A stretch of DNA of 9,491 nt from JAGVPT01 sp963843065 (lineage in GTDB: Bacteria; Bacteroidota; Ignavibacteria; UBA10030; UBA8401). Both the position numbers and the translations under genes were made by a program. The notes under the pieces were generated by a model. That model saw nothing but the letters and a program-made list of their open reading frames with translations. It ran no database searches and was not told the origin of the DNA. Location of the stretch: NCBI GenBank assembly GCA_963843065.1, contig CAWJKX010000181.1, forward strand, positions 1 through 9,491. The letters are read 5' to 3'. Shown here piece by piece: positions 1 to 6,299 of the stretch (position 1 is its first letter; every line of letters starts with the position of its first letter).

Positions 1-350
1 TCATCTTCACGCTTTGCATGGTGTTTCAAATGACAACCCTCGGTGCCGGGTTGTTCGTCTCCACCGTTTCCCGCACCCAGCAGCAGGCTATGCTGACTGC
101 AGTCTTCTTTGTCATTTTACCAATGATGTTTCTCTCCGGGTTCGTCTTTCCCATTGAGAACATGCCGGCGCTCATTCAATTCCTCACCTACTTCATCCCC
201 TTGAGATATTTTTTTGTCATCATTCGCGGGGTTTTTCTCAAAGGGGTCGGCCTTAGGGAATTGTGGGTGGAAAGTTCTGCCCTGCTCGGGTTCGGCATTC
301 TCATTCTCACAATGAGCATACTGCGGTTCCAAAAGAGAATCGCAAAATAG
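1..350 (+). CDS. ABC-2 type transporter permease, C-terminal part (5' end outside window)
   Basis: This is the membrane subunit of an ABC exporter of the ABC-2 (YhhJ/YbhR-like) type, acting in the inner membrane with a separate ATPase. The reading frame is open from base 3 and enters the window mid-gene, so the first visible ATG (18) is internal. About 115 residues remain. They show hydrophobic segments at roughly residues 24-42, 50-72 and 84-104 counted from the codon at 18, and the family-typical block SGFVFPIENMP followed by FIPLRYFFVIIRGVFLKG. In this family that block lies near the last two transmembrane helices. The protein ends in a short basic cytosolic tail (RFQKRIAK). The partner ATPase and adaptor genes would lie upstream, outside the window. 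The family is well supported; the substrate cannot be told. Confidence 0.9.
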   Translation, partial: IFTLCMVFQMTTLGAGLFVSTVSRTQQQAMLTAVFFVILPMMFLSGFVFPIENMPALIQFLTYFIPLRYFFVIIRGVFLKGVGLRELWVESSALLGFGILILTMSILRFQKRIAK

Positions 351-430
351 GCCCTTCTTCCCGCATAACCTGTGTGATTTCTCCAGAATGTTTGTGTGAT
401 TCGCCGATACGACCGAGAAGGAATGTGGGG

Positions 431-451
431 GAGCAAGTTGGCAACTCGCTC
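431..451. promoter_or_regulatory. Operator-like inverted repeat overlapping a -35 box
   Basis: A 21-bp near-perfect inverted repeat: GAGC-a-AGTT-ggc-AACT-c-GCTC, two 4-bp half-steps on each side matching exactly around a 3-nt centre, with a single mismatched pair. It covers the TTGGCA at 438-443 that I take as the -35 box of the downstream cupin gene, which is the place a repressor dimer would bind. It could instead be the stem of a terminator for the permease gene, but the nearest T-run (466-470) is 14 nt beyond the stem. Confidence 0.4.
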
Positions 452-467
452 CGGACTCCTCTATATT
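438..467 (+). promoter_or_regulatory. Putative sigma70-type promoter for the cupin gene
   Basis: TTGGCA (438-443), an 18-nt spacer and TATATT (462-467) match the -35/-10 consensus in five and four positions respectively. Transcription would start near 474, giving a leader of about 80 nt before the ATG at 557. This is by eye only. Confidence 0.4.
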
Positions 468-480
468 TTTCATGATGGTT

Positions 481-501
481 GTAGGCGTCCTACCTCTTTT
501 T
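481..501 (+). terminator. Weak hairpin with T-run
   Basis: GTAGG-cgt-CCTAC (481-493) followed by CTCTTTTTC. The stem is only 5 bp with a 3-nt loop, so this is a weak candidate terminator for the permease operon. Because it lies just after the proposed cupin start site, it could equally be a 5'-leader hairpin of the cupin mRNA. Confidence 0.3.
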
Positions 502-556
502 CGTCAAGCCATATATGCCGGCAAAATTGAAGTGATCCCGACAAGGAGAAACAACT

Positions 557-1147
557 ATGATACGCGCAGGATTTACAATTGAAAACCCCATGACGAAATC
601 ACGCACTGTTGTAATTAAAAGCGACGTGGAAACTAACGGTGCGGGTTGGGTGTTTGAATTTCACTGCGTTCCCAAAGCTCAGTCCGACGTTCCCGAACAT
701 TTACATCTCACTTGGACGGAGAACTTCGAGATTGTCCTGGGTTCGGCGTATTATAAGCTCAGTGGAATTCAGAAAACGGCGAAGGCTGGCGATAAGTTCG
801 TCGTGCTACCCGGGCAAATCCACATTCATCCATGGAATGCAGGCGATACCGAATTGGTGTTTCGCCAGAGCGACACGTTTGAGCAACCCAGTTCTGAAGC
901 CGTGCAAGATATCTTGGGCGTCTTTGCAACGCGTGCGGGCCTGGCCCGTGAAGGAAAAGTTGATAAGAATGGACACCCCCAAAGCCTAATGCAACTTGCT
1001 GTTACATTGCGGACATTAAATAAATATGGCGGTTACAATGCATGCATGCCGATACTCGTGCAGAATTTTCTCGGCCCGACCTTGGGTTGGCTCGCCGAAA
1101 GGTTAGGCTACAAAGAGGTTTATCCGCAATACGTGAATGTGGGATAG
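557..1147 (+). CDS. Cupin-domain protein, cytosolic, function unknown
   Basis: A 196-residue protein with one conserved beta-barrel cupin domain at about residues 30-110. Motif 1 is complete: H48-x-H50, four residues, E55, six residues, G62. This is the usual metal-binding set. The second motif region carries P85, G86, H89, H91 and N94. The remaining C-terminal 85 residues contain no motif I recognise. There is no signal peptide or membrane segment. The ATG is supported by AAGGAG (543-548) eight bases upstream. The gene stands alone between a permease on the same strand and a convergent lipoprotein gene, so context gives no substrate. Cupins of this kind range from dioxygenases and isomerases to simple sugar- or metal-binding proteins. 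Fold assignment is firm; the reaction is not known. Confidence 0.85.
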   Translation: MIRAGFTIENPMTKSRTVVIKSDVETNGAGWVFEFHCVPKAQSDVPEHLHLTWTENFEIVLGSAYYKLSGIQKTAKAGDKFVVLPGQIHIHPWNAGDTELVFRQSDTFEQPSSEAVQDILGVFATRAGLAREGKVDKNGHPQSLMQLAVTLRTLNKYGGYNACMPILVQNFLGPTLGWLAERLGYKEVYPQYVNVG

Positions 1148-1224
1148 ACCTTCATTTGAGGAAGGCGACGTTGCACAGAGTGAGTGAATTCCGTCAGCGT
1201 AGAATGATTCGCCGGCAATCGTCC

Positions 1225-1645
1225 CTATTTTCTAACAGCTTTGAATGTGCCTTGGTTTGCTATTCCGTCATATCTTATCCAGGTCCACTGGCCAGATAAT
1301 CGACCCATTGCCAATGTCCCATTAAGCTGGAGATTGTTGTTCCTGAATTTGGGATTCAGCTCGATCCAAAATTTTCTCGCCGTTAATCCCTCCAACAAGG
1401 CTTCCATCCCCCGTCTGAGGTCCAATTCTTTGAGGGTTGCCGATTGGTTCAAAATGCCATTCGCCAGAGATGGCAGTGGAATCTGAAACAATAATGGTAA
1501 ACCAGCCGCGCACTAATGCTGTGCCGCTGGAATCATAGCTTCCGTAAGCGTATGCACCATCGGGAATAGAATCGTTGGATACCCGTTTGCATCCGAACCA
1601 GAAGAAAGTGATCAACACTGAAAATAAAACGCATGCATATTTCAA
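1225..1645 (-). pseudogene. Small secreted lipoprotein, one frameshift
   Basis: Two overlapping minus-strand frames form one protein of about 139 residues. The first (1645 down to about 1375) starts with TTG and encodes a short signal sequence ending FFWFGC, a non-canonical lipobox with Cys19, then a beta-rich domain with the segment SGEWHFEPIGN. The second frame (about 1375 to 1225) continues with WIELNPKFRNNN, NGTL, LSGQW and TFKAVRK. They join when one T is removed from the run AAAATTTT (coding sense, about 1370-1377), giving GEKI-WIELNP. As written the first frame stops at 1322 after 107 residues. The run of four T's means a sequencing error is possible, but neighbouring genes are also broken. 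The TTG start is favoured by AGGAGG eight bases upstream. The family is not named; Gly/Asn-rich beta repeats suggest a small exported beta-barrel protein. Confidence 0.65.
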
Positions 1646-1653
1646 AAACTGAT

Positions 1654-1659
1654 CCTCCT
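1654..1659 (-). promoter_or_regulatory. Ribosome binding site fixing a TTG start
   Basis: A perfect AGGAGG on the minus strand sits 8 nt before the TTG at 1645-1643. No ATG or GTG lies at that spacing, so it decides the start of the lipoprotein gene. Confidence 0.75.
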
Positions 1660-1710
1660 AAAGAAAATCTTGCCGCGCCACAAGCTGGCGGTTTGCGGGG
1701 ACACAAAGGA

Positions 1711-2073
1711 CTATTGATCTCGATTCACCGTAGCAGGGGAGAATGCCGGGAGACAAACAGCAACATACTCGGCGCCCCCTTCGTATGGCGAACTGTAGCG
1801 CACCCACTCACCAGGTCGTGCAACAATGGCTTGGCCGGCTTTCACTTCGATCACTCCATCTTTGTGTTCTACCTTCAAGCATCCGCGCAAGACAAGAGTA
1901 ATCTCCTCGAATTCTGGCTTCTGGCCGGGTTCAATCCAACCGGTCGGCGATACCATCCTTGCCACACTCACTTGGGTATGTCCGGAATTTACACGGCCTG
2001 CGTATTCTTCAATACGCTTGGGTAAATTCCCAGCGGCATGAATGATTGTAGGTTGTGAGATGAGTGTTGGCAT
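1711..2073 (-). CDS. Small single-domain cupin, EutQ-like
   Basis: I start this 120-residue protein at the ATG at 2073 (MPTLIS...) because AGGAGA (2081-2086) lies 7 nt before it; a longer frame to 2115 has no such site. One cupin domain fills residues about 33-110. E57 and the glycine six residues on (G64) are kept, but the usual HxH is replaced by K-P-E (52-54), as in EutQ-type cupins. ARPGEWVRYSSP gives the second-motif turn. The end (EYVAVCLPAFSP) is typical of a widespread family of stand-alone small cupins. It lies 44 nt downstream of the broken MDR oxidoreductase gene on the same strand, so the two were probably one transcript. It may bind a small metabolite or metal through acidic rather than His ligands; no reaction can be assigned. 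Confidence 0.85.
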   Translation of the reverse strand: MPTLISQPTIIHAAGNLPKRIEEYAGRVNSGHTQVSVARMVSPTGWIEPGQKPEFEEITLVLRGCLKVEHKDGVIEVKAGQAIVARPGEWVRYSSPYEGGAEYVAVCLPAFSPATVNRDQ

Positions 2074-2080
2074 AGAAGAG

Positions 2081-2086
2081 TCTCCT
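2081..2086 (-). promoter_or_regulatory. Ribosome binding site deciding the small cupin start
   Basis: AGGAGA on the minus strand, 7 nt upstream of the ATG at 2073. It supports the shorter 120-residue product over the 134-residue reading. Confidence 0.65.
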
Positions 2087-2117
2087 GGATGACAACCATT
2101 ACAAGATATATTCATTC

Positions 2118-3113
2118 TTATGCAATGAGCACAATTTTACCTTCGATGCCCCCCGCTTCAAGGCGCTCATTCGCTTTTCGTGCATCCAACAGCGGCAGCT
2201 TTTCGGCGATGCGGGGAGAGATCTTCTTTTGTGCGAGCAGATCAAAGAGCTTACGAAGGTCCTCACGAAAGGGGCGAGGGTCTTTTCGATATAACATCGT
2301 GATTCCGTAGAATGAGCCGCGGCGGCCGCGAAAACGGCTTCCCACGAACAATGACAATGCTGAGCTCGCCAGTGCAGAAAGCTCCTTGGCGCCGACGAAA
2401 CCGTACCATACGGTTATTCCACCCCGCCGCGTTGACAACACACATTGTCCGCGTGGATGAACCACCGACGCCATCGAACGCCGCATCAACGCCCGCGGGT
2501 CGAATCCTGTGAACGCCGGCATCAAGCGGTGCCAAGCGCCCTTCGATTGGTATTGCTCCATATGATGAGACGATTTCATGGCGTATCTTGGCTGCCGCAC
2601 CGATAGCTGAAACGCCGTGCGCGCGCAATAAGTCAAGCAATGCCTGACCTACTCCGCCATTTGCCGCATTCACCAAGGCCGATTGGCCTGGTTGAAGCCG
2701 GGCCTTACGATGGATCATCTGATACGCCGTAACGTAGTTGAGGATGAGCGAAACCGCCTGTACATCGTCCAGTCCATCAGGCACCTTGACCCAATGTTCT
2801 GCGCCACGCACAACGTGCGTTGCATAGCCGCCGTACACTAATAATGCGCAGACACGATCACCTTCCTTGAGCGAGTAACACCTGTACCCAAGGCATCGAC
2901 AATGCCGATTGATTCGTAGCCGGGAATGAACGGGATCGGGGGTGCGTAGAGATACCTGCCGCGTCGCATTGTGATGTCGGTTGCGCCTACTCCGGTAGCG
3001 CGTATTTTTACGCGAACTTCGCCCGGACCCGGTTCCGGCAAAGGTAAATCAACCTTTTCAAGAACTTCAGGCCCCCCTTTTTTTGTTAGCATCACTGCCT
3101 GCATTGTTGACAT
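2118..3113 (-). pseudogene. MDR-superfamily NAD(P)H:quinone oxidoreductase-like gene, two frameshifts
   Basis: Three minus-strand frames add up to one full-length medium-chain reductase of about 330 residues. The N-terminal GroES-like part (3113 to about 2872) begins MSTMQAVMLTKKGGPEVLE and includes GATDITMRRGRY and PFIPGYESIGIV. It is followed after a shift at about 2871-2873 (one base missing) by LKEGDRVCALLVYGGYATHVV and the nucleotide-binding turn NAANGGVGQALLDLLRAHG. A second shift at about 2421 (one base extra, next to a run of four G's) joins VVNAAG to GITVWYGFVGAKEL and the C-terminal segment ending GIEGKIVLIA. There is no set of zinc-binding Cys residues, which fits the zinc-independent quinone-reductase/crotonyl-type branch. 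With two shifts the product would stop after 91 residues. A weak GA-rich sequence precedes the ATG. It probably formed an operon with the small cupin downstream. Confidence 0.85.
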
Positions 3114-3130
3114 AGTGAGCTTTCATTTAT

Positions 3131-3161
3131 TGCCGCTTAACGGACAGCGAGCTAAGCGGCA
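3131..3161. repeat. 9-bp perfect inverted repeat in the MDR leader
   Basis: TGCCGCTTA (3131-3139) and TAAGCGGCA (3153-3161) are exact reverse complements around a 13-nt spacer. The element lies 18 nt upstream of the MDR start codon (3113). No T-run follows on either strand, so it is not an obvious terminator. It could be an operator or an RNA hairpin in the MDR leader. Confidence 0.5.
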
Positions 3162-3337
3162 GCGATGCGGATCAGTTTCGTGTAGAATATACGCGCGGCA
3201 GATGCTGCCATTTCCCTAAAAAAAAATGCGTATGTCACATTTCTCGACGGCTGATATCGCCAGTGAACGCCGAAGGCGCCATCATGTTAGGCATGACTTG
3301 AGCGACTGGTCAGGCGGCTGCCAGCGATTCTAACATA

Positions 3338-3766
3338 TTAATGCCGTCGTTTTGCCACAATATAAAGATACCGCAATGGTTGTGAGCTCGTATTGATAAC
3401 ATCATGTTCAGTATGCGGAGGACAGTAAGCAACAGAGTTTGGCTTTAGGTAAAGTGTCTCTCCACCAGTGATTCTCATTTCACCTGAGCCAGAGAGCACA
3501 ACGACAGCTTCCTCGTAATTTTCAGTCGAATGTACTCCGACTGATTTTGATGGAAGGAGAACGACAAGACCAGAGCGCATACTCGCTGTTTGAGGATGCC
3601 CGCTGAATACTTGCTGATAATCAGAAATTGTATCGCTAAGTTCAACAAGAAAGGCTTTTGGTTTAGTCCTCCTCGATTGAGCATTTAGAGAAGAACAAGT
3701 AATAGTACAAATGATAACAATTGAAAACATTGAACTATAGATGATGCTGCTTGTCTTTGATGCCAC
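3338..3766 (-). CDS. Secreted cupin-domain protein
   Basis: A 142-residue protein that starts at GTG (3766) and has an N-terminal signal peptide: K4, a hydrophobic stretch at about residues 8-24 (MFSIVIICTITC), and a plausible cleavage after SLNA (A29). The mature part is one cupin domain. Motif 1 is partial: H79 is kept but the second His is replaced, followed by E85/E86 and G93. Motif 2 is strong, with PPHTEH (P116-H121) and N125 three residues after H121. This suggests a metal site in an exported protein, periplasmic or extracellular. A start at M13 would shorten the signal sequence, but GGAGG (3771-3775) lies close to the GTG. The gene stands alone with 456 nt of non-coding DNA upstream. 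Substrate unknown. Confidence 0.85.
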   Translation of the reverse strand: MASKTSSIIYSSMFSIVIICTITCSSLNAQSRRTKPKAFLVELSDTISDYQQVFSGHPQTASMRSGLVVLLPSKSVGVHSTENYEEAVVVLSGSGEMRITGGETLYLKPNSVAYCPPHTEHDVINTSSQPLRYLYIVAKRRH

Positions 3767-3770
3767 GATT

Positions 3771-3775
3771 CCTCC
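3771..3775 (-). promoter_or_regulatory. Ribosome binding site before a GTG start
   Basis: GGAGG on the minus strand with only 4 nt to the GTG at 3766-3764, a short spacing. It supports GTG initiation; the next in-frame ATG (M13) is 36 nt downstream and too far from this site. Confidence 0.55.
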
Positions 3776-3905
3776 ATTTAAGATTTTCAGTTGTACGCTA
3801 CTGACGCAGCCGCCTAACTAAAAGTAGTTCTCACCCAGCTGTTTTCCAACAATGTTTAATCGATTACGATTTTTATAATGCCGTAATATGATAATAGAGG
3901 GATTA

Positions 3906-3960
3906 TCCGGCAGGATCCTGAACAATCCCCGTCATGATCTATAAGGTTCACAGTTGTGTT
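3906..3960. repeat. 55-bp direct repeat, copy 1
   Basis: Begins TCCGGCAGGATCCTGAACAA and matches 6300-6354 without gaps at 45 of 55 positions, in the same orientation. Similarity stops on both sides. It lies in non-coding DNA beyond the 3' end of the SPFH/SnoaL operon. Confidence 0.75.
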
Positions 3961-4159
3961 GATCTTTCTTTTGCATACTACAGCATTTCAAATTCAGAAT
4001 CAACCGTAGAATGGGGTGGCTGGAGTCCACTTCCACCTGAATGACGAATGTGGAGCAGGGCCGGATACTTTTTTGATTTACCGGACCAAATCTTTTTACA
4101 TTGTTCTCATGGTTTTTATGGACAGTTCGGCTATCTATTCATGATCTTATGCTGCCACA

Positions 4160-4201
4160 AATCAAAACAGCCCGTAACAACGTTGCGTTGTCCGGGCTGT
4201 T
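4160..4201 (-). terminator. Rho-independent terminator of the SPFH-SnoaL operon
   Basis: AACAGCCCG (4166-4174) pairs perfectly with CGGGCTGTT (4193-4201), and an inner ACAACG/CGTTGT stem with a TTG loop extends the hairpin. Read on the minus strand the stem is followed by TTTTGATTT. It sits 22 nt after the stop codon of the SnoaL-like gene. Confidence 0.85.
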
Positions 4202-4222
4202 GAGCACTACTTTATTGCATAT

Positions 4223-4579
4223 TTACTTGGCAAGTCCGATCTGCCTCATATATGTCTGGTTATCCCAAAAAAGATATTCTTCAATCATGACACCGTTTTC
4301 CCAAACACCGATGGTACACATCGGCAGTTTAAATGCTTTTCCGGTTGGCTGAATAAACTTGCCGTTTCCTATCGGCATGGGTTTAGTAAATGTGCCTTCG
4401 AAAACTCCGGTGACCGCCGTATATTTTCCGGAGCCAAACCGGATTGGATGCTGCTTGATTCTCGTGTCTGGAGCATACACAAACATTGCCTTCAAATCTT
4501 CAATGTGCTTTTCAATTCCAATAGTGAAATATTGGCCGAAGAAACGCTCAGTCGATATTTTGTAGAGTTCGTGTTCCAT
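4223..4579 (-). CDS. SnoaL-like (NTF2-fold) protein, short N-terminus
   Basis: A 118-residue protein with features of the SnoaL/ester-cyclase branch of the NTF2-like fold: GKYTAVTGVFEGTFTKPMP, then IQPTGKAFKLPMCTIGVWENG, then the closing MIEEYLFWDNQTYMRQIGL, where family members carry acidic and aromatic pocket residues. Full-length relatives usually have about 20-30 more N-terminal residues forming the first helices, which are missing or replaced here by MEHELYKISTERFFGQYF. The start (4579) lies 3 nt after the SPFH stop codon with a GGGGAAG-type site inside the end of that gene, so translation is probably coupled. NTF2-like proteins include cyclases, isomerases, dehydratases and binding proteins, so no reaction is proposed. 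The link to a prohibitin-like membrane protein is unusual. Confidence 0.8.
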   Translation of the reverse strand: MEHELYKISTERFFGQYFTIGIEKHIEDLKAMFVYAPDTRIKQHPIRFGSGKYTAVTGVFEGTFTKPMPIGNGKFIQPTGKAFKLPMCTIGVWENGVMIEEYLFWDNQTYMRQIGLAK

Positions 4580-4582
4580 TGT

Positions 4583-5506
4583 TTACTTCTTCCCCTGAAT
4601 ATTCAGAAGTGGTATCAGTTTTTGGTCGAACGGCAAAATGATTGTCGAGTTATTGGGACTGTTCACGACGTCTTTGAGCTGGCTGATATAATACCATTGT
4701 AGATAATTCTGTGTCAATCCATTGCCAATTATTTTTTGAGCATTCGAAATGCCTTGAGCCTCAATTGCTTTTCGTTGCGCTTCCTTCTGAGCATATTGTA
4801 TGGTATACTCCATTTGTTGCGCTTCCTGGGAAGCTTTAAGTTTGGCCGCAATGGCATCGCTGACAATTGTCGGTGGTTCGACATTCCTAATAAGAACGTT
4901 ATCCAAAATTACGCCTTTTCCGTTCAGCTCCTGCAGCAATAATTCAGTAACCATCTTAGTATAGGCATCTCTCTGGAGAGACATAACATCGCTGGCATCA
5001 AACTTGGTGGCAGCATTTACCAGGGCAGTTCTAATGGCTGGCCTCACAATCACTTCTTCATAGTTAAGCCCAATATTGCTGTAAACATTAATTGCCTGCG
5101 ATGGATCTAAATGATACCAAACGCTGACATCAAATTTTAGAATAAGTTGGTCGCGGGATAGTGTGGCAACAGCATCATCACCTGATTTATTACCTTCGTT
5201 ATTGACTGAAGACATAGTATAGTCTTTCGTTTGAATAGACATTTTATAAACATCAGTTAAAAAAAAGATCGGATGAATGCCAGCTTGGAGAGACTGTGAA
5301 CCAACATTGCCAAACGTAACAGGAACTCCAACATATCCTGGTTCAATAATCGTAAAAGATTCAGAAATCAAGGCTAATGCTGCCAATCCAAAACTTGCAT
5401 ATCCGAGTTTCTTAAAATTAACGGGATAAGAGACATCCCTTGCTTTAGCAGTCAGCAGAGTAACTCCTACAGCAATAAACAGCAGAATAAAGAATGAAGT
5501 AGTCAT
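4583..5506 (-). CDS. Prohibitin-like SPFH/Band 7 membrane protein
   Basis: A 307-residue SPFH protein, anchored in the inner membrane and expected to form large ring-like oligomers that organise membrane domains or hold proteases such as FtsH. Two hydrophobic segments come first (about residues 4-20 and 34-51). The Band 7 domain (about 52-220) opens with IIEPGYVGVPVTFGNV and continues with QAGIHPIFFL, FDVSVWYHLDP, VRPAIRTAL and GVILDNVLIRNVEPP. A charged Ala/Gln-rich coiled coil follows (about 222-260, KLKASQEAQQMEYTIQYAQK), then a C-terminal segment with TIILPFD. This matches prohibitins better than HflK/HflC by order and length. AAGGAG lies 6 nt before the ATG. It is first in an operon with the SnoaL-like gene. 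The double membrane segment at the N-terminus is less usual than the single one of mitochondrial prohibitins. Confidence 0.92.
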   Translation of the reverse strand: MTTSFFILLFIAVGVTLLTAKARDVSYPVNFKKLGYASFGLAALALISESFTIIEPGYVGVPVTFGNVGSQSLQAGIHPIFFLTDVYKMSIQTKDYTMSSVNNEGNKSGDDAVATLSRDQLILKFDVSVWYHLDPSQAINVYSNIGLNYEEVIVRPAIRTALVNAATKFDASDVMSLQRDAYTKMVTELLLQELNGKGVILDNVLIRNVEPPTIVSDAIAAKLKASQEAQQMEYTIQYAQKEAQRKAIEAQGISNAQKIIGNGLTQNYLQWYYISQLKDVVNSPNNSTIILPFDQKLIPLLNIQGKK

Positions 5507-5722
5507 GATGTTCTCCTTTGTTTTTTTCTTAATGCTAATTTTCGATATTACAATTCGAGATATCTGAAAAATTGTTCCTTGTCAAGCCGCAAAGGCGCCG
5601 AGATTCTGTCTTAATATCATTTTGCGATTTTGCGCGAGCCGCACTTTAGGATCGTGGACTCCGAGTCATTGATTCGCAGAGTTGCAACGTGCATCGTTCA
5701 AGAGTTCATTTTTTAAAAGTGA
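5507..5722. other. Intergenic region between the VOC gene and the SPFH operon
   Basis: 216 nt holding the SPFH promoter and leader. I see no terminator with a T-run for the VOC gene; a small GACTC-c-GAGTC palindrome near 5659 is too tight to fold well. Confidence 0.5.
5557..5585 (-). promoter_or_regulatory. Putative sigma70-type promoter of the SPFH operon
   Basis: On the minus strand a perfect TTGACA (5585-5580) is followed by a 17-nt spacer and TATCTC (5562-5557). The implied leader is about 45 nt, ending in the AAGGAG site (5513-5518). The -10 box is only a fair match (4 of 6). Confidence 0.6.
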
Positions 5723-6163
5723 TTACGCCGCAAGGATCGACGAGATCGCCAGCTTGAACCCGTCTGGATCCTTCAACCGGAATAAGCGAACCCCCCAAGG
5801 CATGTCGGCGGGTTCCGAGTCGAGTCTGCCGCCCAGCTTTTTTATCCGTTTTGCCATCTCATCGACATTCTGATCCGTCGTGATCCGCAGCGAAAATCCC
5901 TCTCCTTTGATCCGATCCCATCCCTTGGCCCCGTCATCTTGATTGATCGAGAGCCGCACGTCCCCGGCTTTTAGCGCCACCGATCGCAGTTTTCCATCAC
6001 GTTCAATCTTGCGGTCAATGGAGAATCCCAGCACATCGTTATACCATGCAAGGCTTTTGCTAATATCCTTCACAGTCAGTGAGACCGAGAGCATGCCGGC
6101 ATGGAATGACTCAGAGTTTGCGTGGCTGACGTCGCCGTCAGAGATCGGTGAATTGGTGCTCAT
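5723..6163 (-). CDS. VOC-family (glyoxalase/bleomycin-resistance fold) protein
   Basis: A 146-residue protein with the paired beta-alpha-beta-beta-beta modules of the vicinal oxygen chelate fold. The first half begins after a polar 22-residue lead with MLSVSLTVKDISKSLAWYNDVLGF, the family's most typical opening (VxDxxxSxxWYxxxLGF). The second half has FSLRITTDQNVDEMAKRIKKLGG and ends with LFRLKDPDGFKLAISS, the DPDG turn seen in glyoxalase and antibiotic-resistance members. AGAGGA lies 6 nt before the ATG. Such proteins may be glyoxalases, dioxygenases or drug-binding proteins; these motifs do not separate them. The gene is single, with its own leader that carries a long inverted repeat. Confidence 0.9.
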   Translation of the reverse strand: MSTNSPISDGDVSHANSESFHAGMLSVSLTVKDISKSLAWYNDVLGFSIDRKIERDGKLRSVALKAGDVRLSINQDDGAKGWDRIKGEGFSLRITTDQNVDEMAKRIKKLGGRLDSEPADMPWGVRLFRLKDPDGFKLAISSILAA

Positions 6164-6202
6164 AGAATATCCTCTATTATGGTTTACGAACGTTTGGATT
6201 TG

Positions 6203-6239
6203 TGAAGGAACCTATGCCGATGTAACGGCTGTTCCTTCA
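6203..6239. repeat. 9-bp perfect inverted repeat upstream of the VOC gene
   Basis: TGAAGGAAC (6203-6211) and GTTCCTTCA (6231-6239) are exact reverse complements with a 19-nt spacer. It ends 40 nt upstream of the VOC start. It could be an operator with widely spaced half-sites or an RNA hairpin in the VOC leader. No T-run on either side, so not a terminator. Confidence 0.5.
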
Positions 6240-6299
6240 GATTCACGACAACTCTTTCAATGCGCCCCACTTATGATTAAATCGCATATCGCATGTGTG

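Larger units (their letters stand above)
3767..4222. other. 456-nt intergenic region
   Basis: No coding frame here looks real. It holds an AT-rich stretch (3855-3900), copy 1 of a 55-bp direct repeat (3906-3960), a segment resembling a transposon end (about 3997-4087, GGTGGCTGG and ACCGGA words), and the terminator of the SPFH operon (4160-4201). The promoter of the secreted cupin must lie in its left part, but I cannot pick a convincing -35/-10 pair. Confidence 0.6.

Noticed and set aside
1149..1165. Hairpin CCTTC...GAAGG between the convergent cupin and lipoprotein genes as a two-way terminator
   Set aside because: A 5-bp stem with a 7-nt loop and no T-run on either side.
1370..1377. Programmed frameshift in the lipoprotein gene
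   Set aside because: The required shift is +1 and the site does not fit a known slippery pattern; decay or a homopolymer read error is simpler.
1633..2025. Plus-strand 130-codon open frame
   Set aside because: It is the antisense shadow of the EutQ-like cupin and the lipoprotein start.
3134..3818. Integron-like 7-mers (GTTAGGC at 3286, GCCTAAC at 3812, GCTTAAC/GTTAAGC near 3136) around the secreted cupin, suggesting a gene cassette with attC
   Set aside because: The core-like words are present, but no pair gives a proper attC with inner L boxes and normal length, and the best pair is about 159 bp apart with only patchy inner pairing. Seven-base matches are expected by chance.
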